Positions 8,369-16,547 of a stretch of DNA of 64,000 nt are shown piece after piece. Source of the DNA: Hoeflea sp. GTDB taxonomy: Bacteria > Pseudomonadota > Alphaproteobacteria > Rhizobiales > Rhizobiaceae. Positions within the stretch are counted from its first letter, which is position 1. Every line of letters begins with the position of its first letter. Where the stretch lies: the NCBI GenBank assembly GCA_019084245.1, contig JAHRFE010000036.1, forward strand, positions 1 to 64,000, written 5' to 3'. Under the pieces are notes generated by a model. It was not told where the DNA came from and ran no database searches. It saw only the letters and a list, made by a program, of their open reading frames with translations. The translations under genes and the position numbers were made by a program.

Positions 8369-9292
8369 ATGAAACATCCTCGCATCGGATTAGCGCTGGG
8401 CAGCGGTGCTGCGCGCGGATGGTCGCATATCGGCGTCATCGACGCCCTTGCCGAAGCCGGGATCGAGCCCGAGATCGTCTGCGGAACATCGATCGGCTCG
8501 CTGGTCGGGGCAGCCTATGTCGCAGGGCGATTGCCCGCGCTGCGGGAGTGGGCCATGGCGGCGACCTGGCGCGAGATTGTCGCACTGGTCGATGTCCGCC
8601 TGTCGGGCGGCGGGGTGGTGGACGGCAAGCAGATCGTCGCTTTTCTCAAGAGGCTCGGCATCGATGCCCCGATCGAAAACTACGATAAGAAATACGCGGC
8701 CGTCGCCACGGATCTGGTCACCGGCCGCGAGATCTGGCTGCAGTCGGGACCTGTATATGAGGCCGTGCGCGCCTCGATCGCCCTGCCCGGCATCCTCAGT
8801 CCGGCCCGGATAGATGGCCAATGGCTGGTGGACGGCGGCCTCACCAATCCGGTCCCGGTCTCGGTCTGTCGCGCGCTGGGGGCGGATGTGATCATCGCCG
8901 TCAACCTCAATGGAGACCTTGTCGGGCGGCGTTTCGAGAGCGGGCCGGCGCCTTCGGCCAATGCCGTTCAGACGCCTGTTCCAAACGAATCCCTTGATCG
9001 CATGCTGAACCACTTGCCGGAACCGTTGCGCGCGCAAGCAAGGCAGATGATGCCAAACCTGCTTCCGAAAGGGGCTTCAGTGCCGGGTTACTTCGATGTG
9101 ATTTCCAACTCCATCAACATCATGCAAGACCAGATCACCCGCACCCGTCTCGCGGGCGAGCCGCCGCATGTGATGCTGATCCCGAGGCTGGGCGATCTGG
9201 GCCTGATGGAGTTCAACCGTGCCGCGGAGGCGATTGCCGAAGGCCGGGCCTGCGTCGAAAACGCGCTGCCGATGCTGCGGCGCTACCTGTAG
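8369..9292 (+). CDS. Patatin-like phospholipase (RssA/NTE type)
   Basis: 307 aa. It has the patatin oxyanion-hole motif GSGAARGW (residues 11-18), the nucleophile elbow GTSIGS (Ser at about residue 40) and the catalytic Asp in VDGGLTNP, so the Ser-Asp dyad is intact. The family hydrolyses phospholipids or lysophospholipids at membranes. No signal peptide is visible, so a cytoplasmic or peripheral membrane location is likely. It is probably monocistronic, with a modest GAGG ribosome-binding site. Confidence 0.85.
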   Translation: MKHPRIGLALGSGAARGWSHIGVIDALAEAGIEPEIVCGTSIGSLVGAAYVAGRLPALREWAMAATWREIVALVDVRLSGGGVVDGKQIVAFLKRLGIDAPIENYDKKYAAVATDLVTGREIWLQSGPVYEAVRASIALPGILSPARIDGQWLVDGGLTNPVPVSVCRALGADVIIAVNLNGDLVGRRFESGPAPSANAVQTPVPNESLDRMLNHLPEPLRAQARQMMPNLLPKGASVPGYFDVISNSINIMQDQITRTRLAGEPPHVMLIPRLGDLGLMEFNRAAEAIAEGRACVENALPMLRRYL

Positions 9293-9368
9293 GTCCGGGT
9301 TTCCGACTTCAGACCTCCTGTTGGAGTAAGATCGGCCCGCATCTTCCTGCTCAAACCATCATTGCCAG

Positions 9369-9394
9369 GGAACAAATTACGCCCTCTCCGCGTT
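9369..9394 (+). promoter_or_regulatory. EcfG/RpoE2-type general stress promoter
   Basis: GGAAC at 9369-9373 and CGTT at 9391-9394 are separated by 17 bp, an exact match to the alphaproteobacterial EcfG consensus GGAAC-N16/17-CGTT. It lies 27 bp upstream of the start of the small protein at 9421. Confidence 0.7.
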
Positions 9395-9420
9395 AAACCC
9401 GGAGAGCAATGGAGAAAGCT

Positions 9421-9690
9421 ATGCCTTTGATGAAAAAAGGTTCCATGATTGATCCAGTCGATGCCCATGTTGGTGGAGACGCCGATATCGGCGGCATCGC
9501 CCAGACCATTACATCGGATGATATCGACGCGATCGTGATGTCACCGGCACCCGCGAATGAGCGGCTCGACGCACTGCACGGGATGCGCAGCGAACTGGAA
9601 GCCAGGTCGCACGCCGACTTCGGCAATGAAATCGAGCCGCTGATCAACCAGATTGAAGCGGGCATCGCCCTGCTCTCGATGCGAGCTTGA
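9421..9690 (+). CDS. Small hypothetical protein, probable general stress protein
   Basis: 89 aa, not recognised. The start at 9421 has GGAG 6-7 bp upstream; the in-frame ATG at 9409 lacks a well-spaced site. The central part (LDALHGMRSELEARS to the C-terminus) is predicted helical. It follows an EcfG-type promoter and begins a group of small stress-like genes, which is the only functional hint. Confidence 0.6.
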   Translation: MPLMKKGSMIDPVDAHVGGDADIGGIAQTITSDDIDAIVMSPAPANERLDALHGMRSELEARSHADFGNEIEPLINQIEAGIALLSMRA

Positions 9691-9732
9691 ATCAAGATTT
9701 TTCTATTGCATCACGAACGAGGAGGACACGGC

Positions 9733-9999
9733 ATGGCCAGCAGTAACCAGAGAGCGTCCATCAAGGACAACGACACCTACGAAGCCCTGCGCGATGATGG
9801 CGCATCAAAACAGAAGGCGGCGCGCATCGCCAATGCGCAGGCCAATGACAGCCAGCATCCGTCCGTCAAGGGCGGCAAGGCGCCGGCCTATGAGCAATGG
9901 TCGAAGGACGCGCTTTACCAGCGCGCCCAGGAGCTCGACATCGAAGGCCGGTCCGAGATGGCCAAGGATGAACTGATTGACGTCTTGCGTCACTCCTGA
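9733..9999 (+). CDS. Small protein with Rho-termination-factor-like C-terminal helix-loop-helix
   Basis: 88 aa. The N-terminal half is Lys/Asn/Ala-rich (SKQKAARIANAQA). The C-terminal half, EQWSKDALYQRAQELDIEG to KDELIDVLR, has the LeM/SAP-like pattern seen in Rho N-terminal-domain proteins and in a DUF family of small alphaproteobacterial proteins. Start supported by GGAGGA about 6 bp upstream. It probably belongs to the same stress transcription unit as the gene at 9421 (42-bp gap). Nucleic-acid binding is possible but not shown. Confidence 0.65.
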   Translation: MASSNQRASIKDNDTYEALRDDGASKQKAARIANAQANDSQHPSVKGGKAPAYEQWSKDALYQRAQELDIEGRSEMAKDELIDVLRHS

Positions 10000-10078
10000 A
10001 GCAAGCGCGGCGTTGAACGGTCTGTTCGAGCAAAGCTCGAGCCTGATGACCAGCCGCCAGTTCATTTCGCACAATTGA

Positions 10079-10103
10079 GGAACTCAAGTGCGTTGCCCGC
10101 GTT
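10079..10103 (+). promoter_or_regulatory. EcfG/RpoE2-type general stress promoter of the PfpI gene
   Basis: GGAAC at 10079-10083, a 16-bp spacer and CGTT at 10100-10103 match the EcfG consensus exactly. It lies 37 bp upstream of the PfpI/DJ-1 start at 10141. Confidence 0.7.
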
Positions 10104-10140
10104 GGTGACCGGTAAGTTCAAACGAACAAGGAGCCAATCC

Positions 10141-10710
10141 ATGCCCGCTATGGAGAACGCAAAAATTCTGATCATGTCGACCCACGGCTTTGAGCAGTCC
10201 GAACTCGAATTTCCGCTCGAACACCTCAAGAAGGCTGGCGCCACGGTTCATGTGGCCACTCTTGACGGCAAGCCGATCAAGGGCTGGGACGAGAAGGACT
10301 GGGGCGCGTCGGTCGACGCTGACCTCAAGATCTCCGACGTCAAGGTCGACGACTACATCGCCCTGGTGCTGCCCGGCGGCCAGATCAACCCCGATCTGCT
10401 GCGCGTCGAGAAGGACGCCGTCAAGCTGGTGCGCGATTTCGTCACCGGCGGCAAGATCGTCGCCGCCATCTGCCATGCCCCGTGGCTGCTGATCGAAGCC
10501 GGCGTCATCAAGGGGCGCGAAGCGACGTCCTATCACTCGATCCGCACCGACCTGGAAAATGCCGGCGCCAAATGGATCGACGCCGAGATCGCCATCGACA
10601 ACGGCATCATCACCAGCCGCTCGCCCAAGGATCTGGAGGCCTTTGTCGCCAAGATCATCGAGGAAGTGCGCGAAGGCGAACACCACCGCAGCTCTGCCAA
10701 CGCCGCCTGA
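10141..10710 (+). CDS. DJ-1/PfpI family protein (glutamine-amidotransferase-like, stress protein)
   Basis: 189 aa. DJ-1/PfpI fold with the nucleophile elbow AICHAPWLL (Cys at about residue 112, followed by His) and the oxyanion-side VLPGGQINPDLLR. Members include YhbO/PfpI, described as stress proteins with glyoxalase or deglycase-like activity; the reaction here is not fixed. The start at 10141 has AAGGAG 8 bp upstream. It has its own EcfG promoter and a hairpin just downstream. Confidence 0.88.
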   Translation: MPAMENAKILIMSTHGFEQSELEFPLEHLKKAGATVHVATLDGKPIKGWDEKDWGASVDADLKISDVKVDDYIALVLPGGQINPDLLRVEKDAVKLVRDFVTGGKIVAAICHAPWLLIEAGVIKGREATSYHSIRTDLENAGAKWIDAEIAIDNGIITSRSPKDLEAFVAKIIEEVREGEHHRSSANAA

Positions 10711-10720
10711 TCTGAAGCCT

Positions 10721-10752
10721 CACGGGGCAATTGCTGATGCAGTTGCCCCGTG
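10721..10752 (+). terminator. Hairpin downstream of the PfpI gene
   Basis: Perfect 10-bp arms CACGGGGCAA (10721-10730) and TTGCCCCGTG (10743-10752) with a 12-nt loop. No T-tract follows, so it is an RNA-stabilising or weak termination hairpin, not a classical intrinsic terminator. Confidence 0.5.
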
Positions 10753-10816
10753 TCGGCCATGATCGGCTGCCAATTTCAAGAAATTCCTTCACCACAAAAT
10801 GCAAGCCGGAGACCGC

Positions 10817-11227
10817 ATGTCACACAAACCAGTTCCGCACAAAACACTCATCGTCGTGGGCACCGGAGAAGGCGCCAAATTCTACCGCAACTCCGCCAAG
10901 AGCGGCGAACTCAAGCTGCAGCATGAGCGGGACCTTGAGCCGGGCGATCTCGCCGATCAGGGTCCTGCCGGCAAGCAGCCAGCCGACACTTCGCCCAAGG
11001 AGTCGATGGAAGCGACTTTCTCGAAGATATTGGCCAATCACCTTTATGACCTTGCGCAGGCCCACAAGTTCGACGACCTCATTCTGGTTCTTGATCCCGA
11101 GACGTTGGGCGAAACCCGGCCAAGCCTGCATGTGAGCGTCACCGACAAGATCCGGCTGGAATTGCCGAAGACCCTGACCAACAGCAAGATCGAAGATATC
11201 GAGAAATCCATTCTCGCAGCGTTCTGA
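10817..11227 (+). CDS. Host-attachment family protein
   Basis: 136 aa resembling the family annotated as 'protein required for attachment to host cells' (PF10116), first described in Agrobacterium. The N-terminal KTLIVVGTGEGAKFYRN and the C-terminal DDLILVLDPETLGETRPSL are typical of this RNase-H-like fold related to translation-termination and stress proteins. The actual activity is unknown. The start follows GGAG at about 9 bp; the in-frame ATG at 10799 has none. It closes the stress island and is followed by a strong terminator. Confidence 0.75.
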   Translation: MSHKPVPHKTLIVVGTGEGAKFYRNSAKSGELKLQHERDLEPGDLADQGPAGKQPADTSPKESMEATFSKILANHLYDLAQAHKFDDLILVLDPETLGETRPSLHVSVTDKIRLELPKTLTNSKIEDIEKSILAAF

Positions 11228-11240
11228 GATCATGACGACG

Positions 11241-11268
11241 GAGGCCGGGTCCCGTACCCGGCCTCTTT
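11241..11268 (+). terminator. Intrinsic terminator
   Basis: Perfect 10-bp stem GAGGCCGGGT/ACCCGGCCTC with a 5-nt loop, followed by TTT. It ends the stress island 13 bp after the host-attachment gene. Confidence 0.85.
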
Positions 11269-11358
11269 CCGTCAGCTCGCAGGATTGTGCCAGCGGTTGC
11301 CTGATCAAGCCACCCATGCGAAATGTCCTTCGGAGGTAATCAATTCCTGGGGGGATCC

Positions 11359-11799
11359 ATGGCCGTCAGCTTCACCACCACGCGCATGCTGCATTTCGGA
11401 GACTGCGATATCTCCGGCACCGCTTACTATCCGTCCTACCTCAACCTGCTCAACGGCGTGAACGAAGAGTTCTGGTCGGTAATCGGCTTTCCCTGGCACG
11501 AGATCATCTGGAAGGAGCGCTGGGGCACGCCGACGGTGCACCTGACCTGCGATTTCTCCAAGCCGTCCTTCTTCGGCGATACGCTGACGTTTGAGCTGAC
11601 CGTCACCAAGGTTGGCCGGTCATCGATGACGGTCGAGCACACCGTGCTGTGCGACGGCGAGAAGCGCTGGACCAGCAAGCAGGTTCTGGCCGCGAGCCAG
11701 CTCGACGAGCACACATCCATCCCCTGGCCCGACGCGGTGCGCGCCAAGCTGGTGTCTTTCCTGCCCCAGGAGCCCGCCGAACCGACACCCGCGGAGTGA
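11359..11799 (+). CDS. Acyl-CoA thioesterase, 4-hydroxybenzoyl-CoA thioesterase-like
   Basis: 146-aa hotdog protein. The motif FGDCDISGTAYYPSYL carries the Asp of the 4HBT family and the tyrosines that follow. The start has GGGGGA about 4-8 bp upstream; an earlier in-frame ATG at 11323 lacks one. It converges on the Liv-type permease gene. Because the nearby block makes and uses aromatic acyl-CoAs, it could hydrolyse aminobenzoyl-type CoAs and recover CoA, but this is inference from position. Confidence 0.82.
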   Translation: MAVSFTTTRMLHFGDCDISGTAYYPSYLNLLNGVNEEFWSVIGFPWHEIIWKERWGTPTVHLTCDFSKPSFFGDTLTFELTVTKVGRSSMTVEHTVLCDGEKRWTSKQVLAASQLDEHTSIPWPDAVRAKLVSFLPQEPAEPTPAE

Positions 11800-11817
11800 C
11801 CCCGCGCGGGACCTACG

Positions 11818-12762
11818 TCAGTCCGATCTGATTTTCGGCGATTTCTCCGGCATCAGGCCGGAGCGGAACTTCTGCAGCACGAATTGCAGCAGCAAACCGA
11901 CCAGCAGCATGCGGATATAGGACGACCGCGTGATCCATTCCGGCGGCAGGCGGCTGGTGAGAATCTCGGTCGCCGACCAGATGAACCAAATCGCCAGCGC
12001 CCCGAGGATGGCGCCGCGGTTGTTGCCCGAGCCGCCGGCCATCAGCATGACCCAGACCAGGAACGTCACCAGCAGCGGCTCGGTCGCGGACGGCGACAGG
12101 AACTTGAAATAATGTGCCGACAGACCGCCGGCGAGCCCCATGATGGCGCAGCCGATGACAAAGGTCTGCACCCGGAACCAGTCGACATCCTTGCCCGCCG
12201 CACGCGCCGAATCCTCATTGTCGCGGATCGCCCTGAGCGTCCGTCCCCATGGGCTCACATAGAGCCGCTGGCAGAGGATATAGACGCAGAGCACGCAGAA
12301 CCAGACAACCGCGAGATAGACGAGATCGGCGGACCTGCCCTGCACCAGATCGCCAAACGGGCGCGGCACGCCGGAGATGCCGAGGCTGCCATTGGTCAGC
12401 CAGGATTCATTGACGATCACCAGCCGCAGGATTTCGGCGATGCCGACCGAAGCCATGGCCAGGTAATCGCTCTTGAGCCGCACGCAGATCTTGGCAACGA
12501 TCCAGCCGGTCGCCCCGGCCACGATCATCGCCGCAACCAGCCCCAGCGGAATGGGAAGACCGAAGCCGCCGAGATGCTTGTCCGACGCAGCCGTGGTGAC
12601 GATCGCCGAGGCATAGGCGCCGACAGCGAAGAACCCGGCGATGCCTGCATTGAACAGGCCGCCCATGCCCCATTGCACATTCAGCGCAAGACAGAGCACC
12701 GCATAGATTCCGCCCGCGATCAGCACGCTGACGAGATAGAAGAACAGGCCGGTCATCTCCAT
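11818..12762 (-). CDS. Branched-chain-type ABC transporter permease, LivM-like
   Basis: 314 aa, about nine to ten hydrophobic segments. Family signature: GLFNAGIAGFFAVGAYASAI near the N-terminus and the loop GRTLRAIRDNEDSARAAGKD, which contacts the ATPase. It is the last gene of the Liv-type importer, overlapping the LivH gene by one base (TAATG). The system sits directly after the kynurenine genes, so the substrate is more likely an aromatic acid or amino acid than leucine; this is inference. Confidence 0.9.
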   Translation of the reverse strand: MEMTGLFFYLVSVLIAGGIYAVLCLALNVQWGMGGLFNAGIAGFFAVGAYASAIVTTAASDKHLGGFGLPIPLGLVAAMIVAGATGWIVAKICVRLKSDYLAMASVGIAEILRLVIVNESWLTNGSLGISGVPRPFGDLVQGRSADLVYLAVVWFCVLCVYILCQRLYVSPWGRTLRAIRDNEDSARAAGKDVDWFRVQTFVIGCAIMGLAGGLSAHYFKFLSPSATEPLLVTFLVWVMLMAGGSGNNRGAILGALAIWFIWSATEILTSRLPPEWITRSSYIRMLLVGLLLQFVLQKFRSGLMPEKSPKIRSD

Positions 12763-13652
12763 TACAGAAGCCTCCCCTTGAACAGGCCCTGCGGCCGGAA
12801 CAGCAGCAGCGCCACCATGATGAAGAAGGCCACGGCGGATTTGTAGGACGGCGAGATCAGCGCTTCATCGCTGAGCCAGGTGTAGGTCACCGTTTCCTCG
12901 GCGATACCGATGATGAAGCCGCCGGCAATGGCGCCCATCGGCTTGCCGATGCCGCCGAGCACGGCGGCTGCGAACATCGCAAGCAGCAGGTTCCAGCCCA
13001 GATTGGGATGCATGGAGGTGTCCATGCCGGCAAACACACCTGCGGTGGCGGCGAGCGACGCGCCGATCACCCAGGTCCAGCGCACCACCCGTTCGGTGTC
13101 GAGCCCGGCGACGGCCGCCAGATCCGGCTCGTCGGAGACCGCGCGCATGGCCCGGCCCAGCTTCGAGCGGGTCAGGAAGTAGTGAAGGGCTACGGCAATG
13201 ATGACCGTCAGACTGATCACCTGCATGTGCAGCTCAGAGATCCGGAAGGTGTCGAACAGCACCACCGGCATGCGCACGCCCGAGATGAACACCTGATTGC
13301 CAGAACTCCAGAACAATTGCGCGAGCGACCGGAAGATCAGCGCCACGCCGAAGGAGGCGATCACCGTGTAGATGGTCGGCAACTGCCGGAGCGGCTTGTA
13401 GAAAAACCGGTCCACCGCGAGCGCCGAGACGATTGCCAGGGCAATCCCGAACGGCAGGAGCAGCAATGGATGCGCCGGGATGAACCAGACGGCGGTGAGC
13501 ACGCCATAGCCGCCAATGGTCATCAGGTCGCCATGGGCGAAATGCGCGAACCGCAAGATCCCGAAGATCATCGAGATCCCCACCGCGCCCAGCGCATAGA
13601 CACTGCCGATCGCAAGTCCGGGAACCAGATACAGGTTGATAAAGTCGATCAT
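12762..13652 (-). CDS. Branched-chain-type ABC transporter permease, LivH-like
   Basis: 296 aa inner-membrane permease. LRFAHFAHGDLMTIGGY is the standard LivH N-terminal motif, and GRAMRAVSDEPDLAAVAGLD is the cytoplasmic coupling loop. It overlaps the LivF gene by 4 bp (ATGA) and the LivM gene by 1 bp, so the five genes are translationally coupled. Confidence 0.92.
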   Translation of the reverse strand: MIDFINLYLVPGLAIGSVYALGAVGISMIFGILRFAHFAHGDLMTIGGYGVLTAVWFIPAHPLLLLPFGIALAIVSALAVDRFFYKPLRQLPTIYTVIASFGVALIFRSLAQLFWSSGNQVFISGVRMPVVLFDTFRISELHMQVISLTVIIAVALHYFLTRSKLGRAMRAVSDEPDLAAVAGLDTERVVRWTWVIGASLAATAGVFAGMDTSMHPNLGWNLLLAMFAAAVLGGIGKPMGAIAGGFIIGIAEETVTYTWLSDEALISPSYKSAVAFFIMVALLLFRPQGLFKGRLL

Positions 13653-14368
13653 GCCGAAGCACCCCCGAGGAAGGACCGGCGCACCGCATCGTCGCTGAGC
13701 AGCGCCTCGCCCGTTCCTGATACAAAGTTCCTGCCGCCGACCAGCACGTGGCCATTGTCAGCGATGCGCAGCGCCTGCTTGGCGTTCTGCTCGACCATCA
13801 GGATGGTCACGCCGCGCTTGCGGATGTCGAGCAGCAGGTCGAAGATGATCTCGAGATAGGCCGGCGATAGGCCGGCGGTCGGCTCGTCGAGCAGCAAGAG
13901 TTTCGGCTCGCTCATCAGCGCCCGGCCCATCGCCACCATCTGCCGCTGCCCGCCCGACAGTTCGCCCGCCGCCTGTCCGAGTTTGTCCCTCAGGTCGGGA
14001 AACAGCGCCAGCACGCTTTCCCGCACCGCGGCCTTGTCCTTAGGCGGCGCGGCATAGGTGCCGACATCGAGGTTCTCGTCCACCGACAAGGTCGGAAACA
14101 CATTGCGGCTCTGCGGCACCATGGAGATGCCGAGCGGCACCAGTTGCGCGGTCTTCAGCCCGGTGATGTCCTTGCCTGAAAACGCGATGCCGCCGTCGGA
14201 GCGCGCCGTCAGCGCGAAGATGGTCTTGAGCAGCGTCGACTTGCCGGCGCCGTTCGGGCCGATGATAACCGCGATCTCGTGCTCGGCGACATCGAGATTG
14301 ATCTCCTCGATGATCGGCACGCCGCCATATCCGGCGGTCAGTCCCTTGACGGAAAGCAGCGCGCTCAT
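13649..14368 (-). CDS. Branched-chain-type ABC transporter ATP-binding protein, LivF-like
   Basis: 239 aa. Walker A GPNGAGKST, Q-loop VPQSRNVFP, signature LSGGQRQM, Walker B LLLDEPTAG and the H-loop region (MVEQNAKQAL, with the LivF-type Gln-Asn in place of His) are all present. Overlaps livG by 4 bp at its start and livH by 4 bp at its end. Confidence 0.93.
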   Translation of the reverse strand: MSALLSVKGLTAGYGGVPIIEEINLDVAEHEIAVIIGPNGAGKSTLLKTIFALTARSDGGIAFSGKDITGLKTAQLVPLGISMVPQSRNVFPTLSVDENLDVGTYAAPPKDKAAVRESVLALFPDLRDKLGQAAGELSGGQRQMVAMGRALMSEPKLLLLDEPTAGLSPAYLEIIFDLLLDIRKRGVTILMVEQNAKQALRIADNGHVLVGGRNFVSGTGEALLSDDAVRRSFLGGASA

Positions 14369-15138
14369 GGCCGGGCCTCGTATTTTCCACCGCCGAAATA
14401 GGCTTCGATGACGCGCGCATCCTGGCGCACGGCGTCCACCGTTCCCTCCATCAGAAGCGTGCCCTGGGCCATCACGATGACCTCGTCGCAGAGCTTGGAG
14501 ACATAATCGAGATCATGTTCGATCAGGCAGAAGGTCAATCCCTGCTCCTTGTTGAGATGCAGGATCTTGTCGGAGATCTTGGCGAGCAATGTGCGGTTGA
14601 TGCCGGCGCCGATCTCGTCGAGCAGGATGATCTTGGGCTTCTGCATCAGCGCCCTGCCGAGTTCCAGAAGCTTCTTCTGCCCGCCCGACAGGTTGCCGGC
14701 CTTCTCGTCCTTGACCTGCTCGATCTCAAGGAATGTCACCATGTCGCGCGCGGCACGGTAGGTTTTCTCCTCTTCCTCGGCGAAGCGTCCGCGCCGGAAG
14801 ATGACGTTGAACACGTTTTCGCCGATCGGGGTGGCGGCCGCCGCCATGAAATTCTCAATCACGGTGAGCTGCGAAAACTCGTGCGGGATCTGGAAGGTGC
14901 GCGCCAGTCCGCGCGCGGCGCGCTGGTGCGGCTGCAGCCCGGTGATGTCCTTGCGCTCGAGCAGGATCCGGCCGCCGGCGAGCGCGACATGACCGGCAAT
15001 GGCATTGAACATCGTGGTCTTGCCCGCGCCGTTCGGCCCGATCAGCCCGGTGATCCGCCCCGCCGGAATATCGAAACTGACGTCATCGACGACATTGGGG
15101 CCGCCATAACTCACCTTCACATGTTCGACTGAAATCAT
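14365..15138 (-). CDS. Branched-chain-type ABC transporter ATP-binding protein, LivG-like
   Basis: 257 aa from the chosen ATG. Walker [10 protein letters not shown], LivG-type [11 protein letters not shown], signature [16 protein letters not shown], Walker [10 protein letters not shown] and H-loop LIEHDLDYV. The frame stays open up to 15195, but those extra residues are not part of the fold; the upstream AGGGG is a weak ribosome-binding site. A hairpin between this gene and the binding-protein gene probably reduces its expression relative to the binding protein. Confidence 0.92.
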   Translation of the reverse strand: MISVEHVKVSYGGPNVVDDVSFDIPAGRITGLIGPNGAGKTTMFNAIAGHVALAGGRILLERKDITGLQPHQRAARGLARTFQIPHEFSQLTVIENFMAAAATPIGENVFNVIFRRGRFAEEEEKTYRAARDMVTFLEIEQVKDEKAGNLSGGQKKLLELGRALMQKPKIILLDEIGAGINRTLLAKISDKILHLNKEQGLTFCLIEHDLDYVSKLCDEVIVMAQGTLLMEGTVDAVRQDARVIEAYFGGGKYEARP

Positions 15139-15215
15139 CTGCGCCCCTGTCGCGACCCTGTTTGGCCGCAGGCGATGCCTTTCGTGACCGATCACGGTCC
15201 GATGGCTCGCGCTTT

Positions 15216-15248
15216 GTAAAAGTCCCTCCCCGGATGCCAGGGAGGGAC
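15216..15248 (-). terminator. Intrinsic terminator/attenuator inside the Liv-type operon
   Basis: Read on the minus strand: GTCCCTCCC, 9-nt loop, GGGAGGGAC, then TTTTAC. It lies between the binding-protein gene stop and livG. A leaky terminator here would give more binding protein than membrane components. Confidence 0.75.
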
Positions 15249-15272
15249 CGATTTAACGTGGTTCAGGCAGGA

Positions 15273-16475
15273 TTACTCAACGATGGCGATCTGCTTGTAG
15301 ACCGCACCATCCACGACAAACTTGCCGATGAAACCGGCGACATCGCCGTTCTCATCGAAGTCATAGGAGCCGCCGGCGCCGTCATAATCGATGTCCTTGC
15401 CTTCCGCAATCAGTGCCTTGGCCTTGGCCCATTCGCCGGGACCGACCTTTTCACCCGGAGCCGATGCGACGGCGCGCAAGGCTTCCGCCATCTTGGTCCG
15501 GTCCGCCGACCCTGCCTTCTCGACAGCCAGCAGCGCCAGGAAGGTGGCGTCATAGGTCTGGTCGACGAACGGCTTGTCGGCAGGCTCGTTGTAGGCCGCG
15601 GTGTAGAGTTCATGCAGCTTGGCCTGGTTCGGGTTGTCGGCAGGCGAGGTCGGCGCCGAGAAGAACGAGGTCGCCAGCGCTTCCGCGCCGATATCGGCGA
15701 TCAACGCTTCGTCGCGCAGACCGTCGGTGCCGACGAACTTGGTGAACAGACCGCCCTCGATCGCCTGCTTGACGATCTTGCTGCCGGAATCCCCGGCATA
15801 GGCGATGACAACAAGCGCGTCGCCGCCGGCCTTGGACAGCGTTGCCAGTTCAGAGCGGTAGGAGTTCTTCTTCTCCTCGTGCTTGACTTCGGCCACGACT
15901 TCGCCGCCGAGCGCCTTGTAGGCCTCGATGAACGTGCCGCCGATGCCAACGCCATAGTCATTGTTGACGAAGGTTACGGCGACCTTGGACAGGCCTTCAT
16001 CCATCACCATCTTGGCCAGAACTTCACCCTGGAAGTTGTCCGAGGGCACGATCCGGTAGAGCAGGTCATTGTCCTGGATATCGGTCATTGCCGGCGAGGT
16101 TGCGGTGGGCGAGATCTGCACGACGCCAGCCGGGATTGCGGCGGCCTCGGCCGAGGCAATCGTCGTGCCCGACATCAGCGCGCCCATGATGATCGGCACG
16201 TTCTCGATGTTGATCAGCTTGCCCGCGGCGTCGACCGCGCCCTGCGAAGAGCCGGTGGTGTCGCCATAGACCGCGACAGCCTGGCCGTCGAGCAAGCCGC
16301 CCTGTTCATTGACCTGGCTGAAGGCCAGATTGGCGGCGTTCTGCAGCGGCGGAATGAAGCTTGCGATCGGACCGGTGATGTCCATCAGGATGCCGACCTT
16401 GGTGTCTGCGGCTAGCGTTGACGCGCTCGACGCGAGCAATGCCGCGACAGCCAATGCATATGTTGTTGTTTTCAT
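15273..16475 (-). CDS. Periplasmic substrate-binding protein, LivJ/family 1 type
   Basis: 400 aa with a Sec signal (MKTTTYALAVAALLASSAS..., cleavage near ALAAD at about residue 23). The mature part is a type I periplasmic fold: VGILMDITGPIASF, NVPIIMGALMSGTTIASAEAA, YRIVPSDNFQGEVLA and YDATFLALLAVEKAG. It is the first component gene of the Liv-type importer. The substrate cannot be read from the sequence; the location behind kynA and a ring-cleavage-type cupin gene favours an aromatic compound. Confidence 0.9.
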   Translation of the reverse strand: MKTTTYALAVAALLASSASTLAADTKVGILMDITGPIASFIPPLQNAANLAFSQVNEQGGLLDGQAVAVYGDTTGSSQGAVDAAGKLINIENVPIIMGALMSGTTIASAEAAAIPAGVVQISPTATSPAMTDIQDNDLLYRIVPSDNFQGEVLAKMVMDEGLSKVAVTFVNNDYGVGIGGTFIEAYKALGGEVVAEVKHEEKKNSYRSELATLSKAGGDALVVIAYAGDSGSKIVKQAIEGGLFTKFVGTDGLRDEALIADIGAEALATSFFSAPTSPADNPNQAKLHELYTAAYNEPADKPFVDQTYDATFLALLAVEKAGSADRTKMAEALRAVASAPGEKVGPGEWAKAKALIAEGKDIDYDGAGGSYDFDENGDVAGFIGKFVVDGAVYKQIAIVE

Positions 16476-16547
16476 TTTACTGCTCCCATTGTTTTACAAA
16501 GGCCCTATGTCACGTGAGCGCCCCCGCGGGCTGCCTTGATGAAGCGC

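Noticed and set aside
9384..9406. Inverted repeat CTCTCCG/CGGAGAG
   Set aside because: Considered as a terminator, but it overlaps the -10 of the EcfG promoter and has no T-tract; it may be chance or help form the 5' leader.
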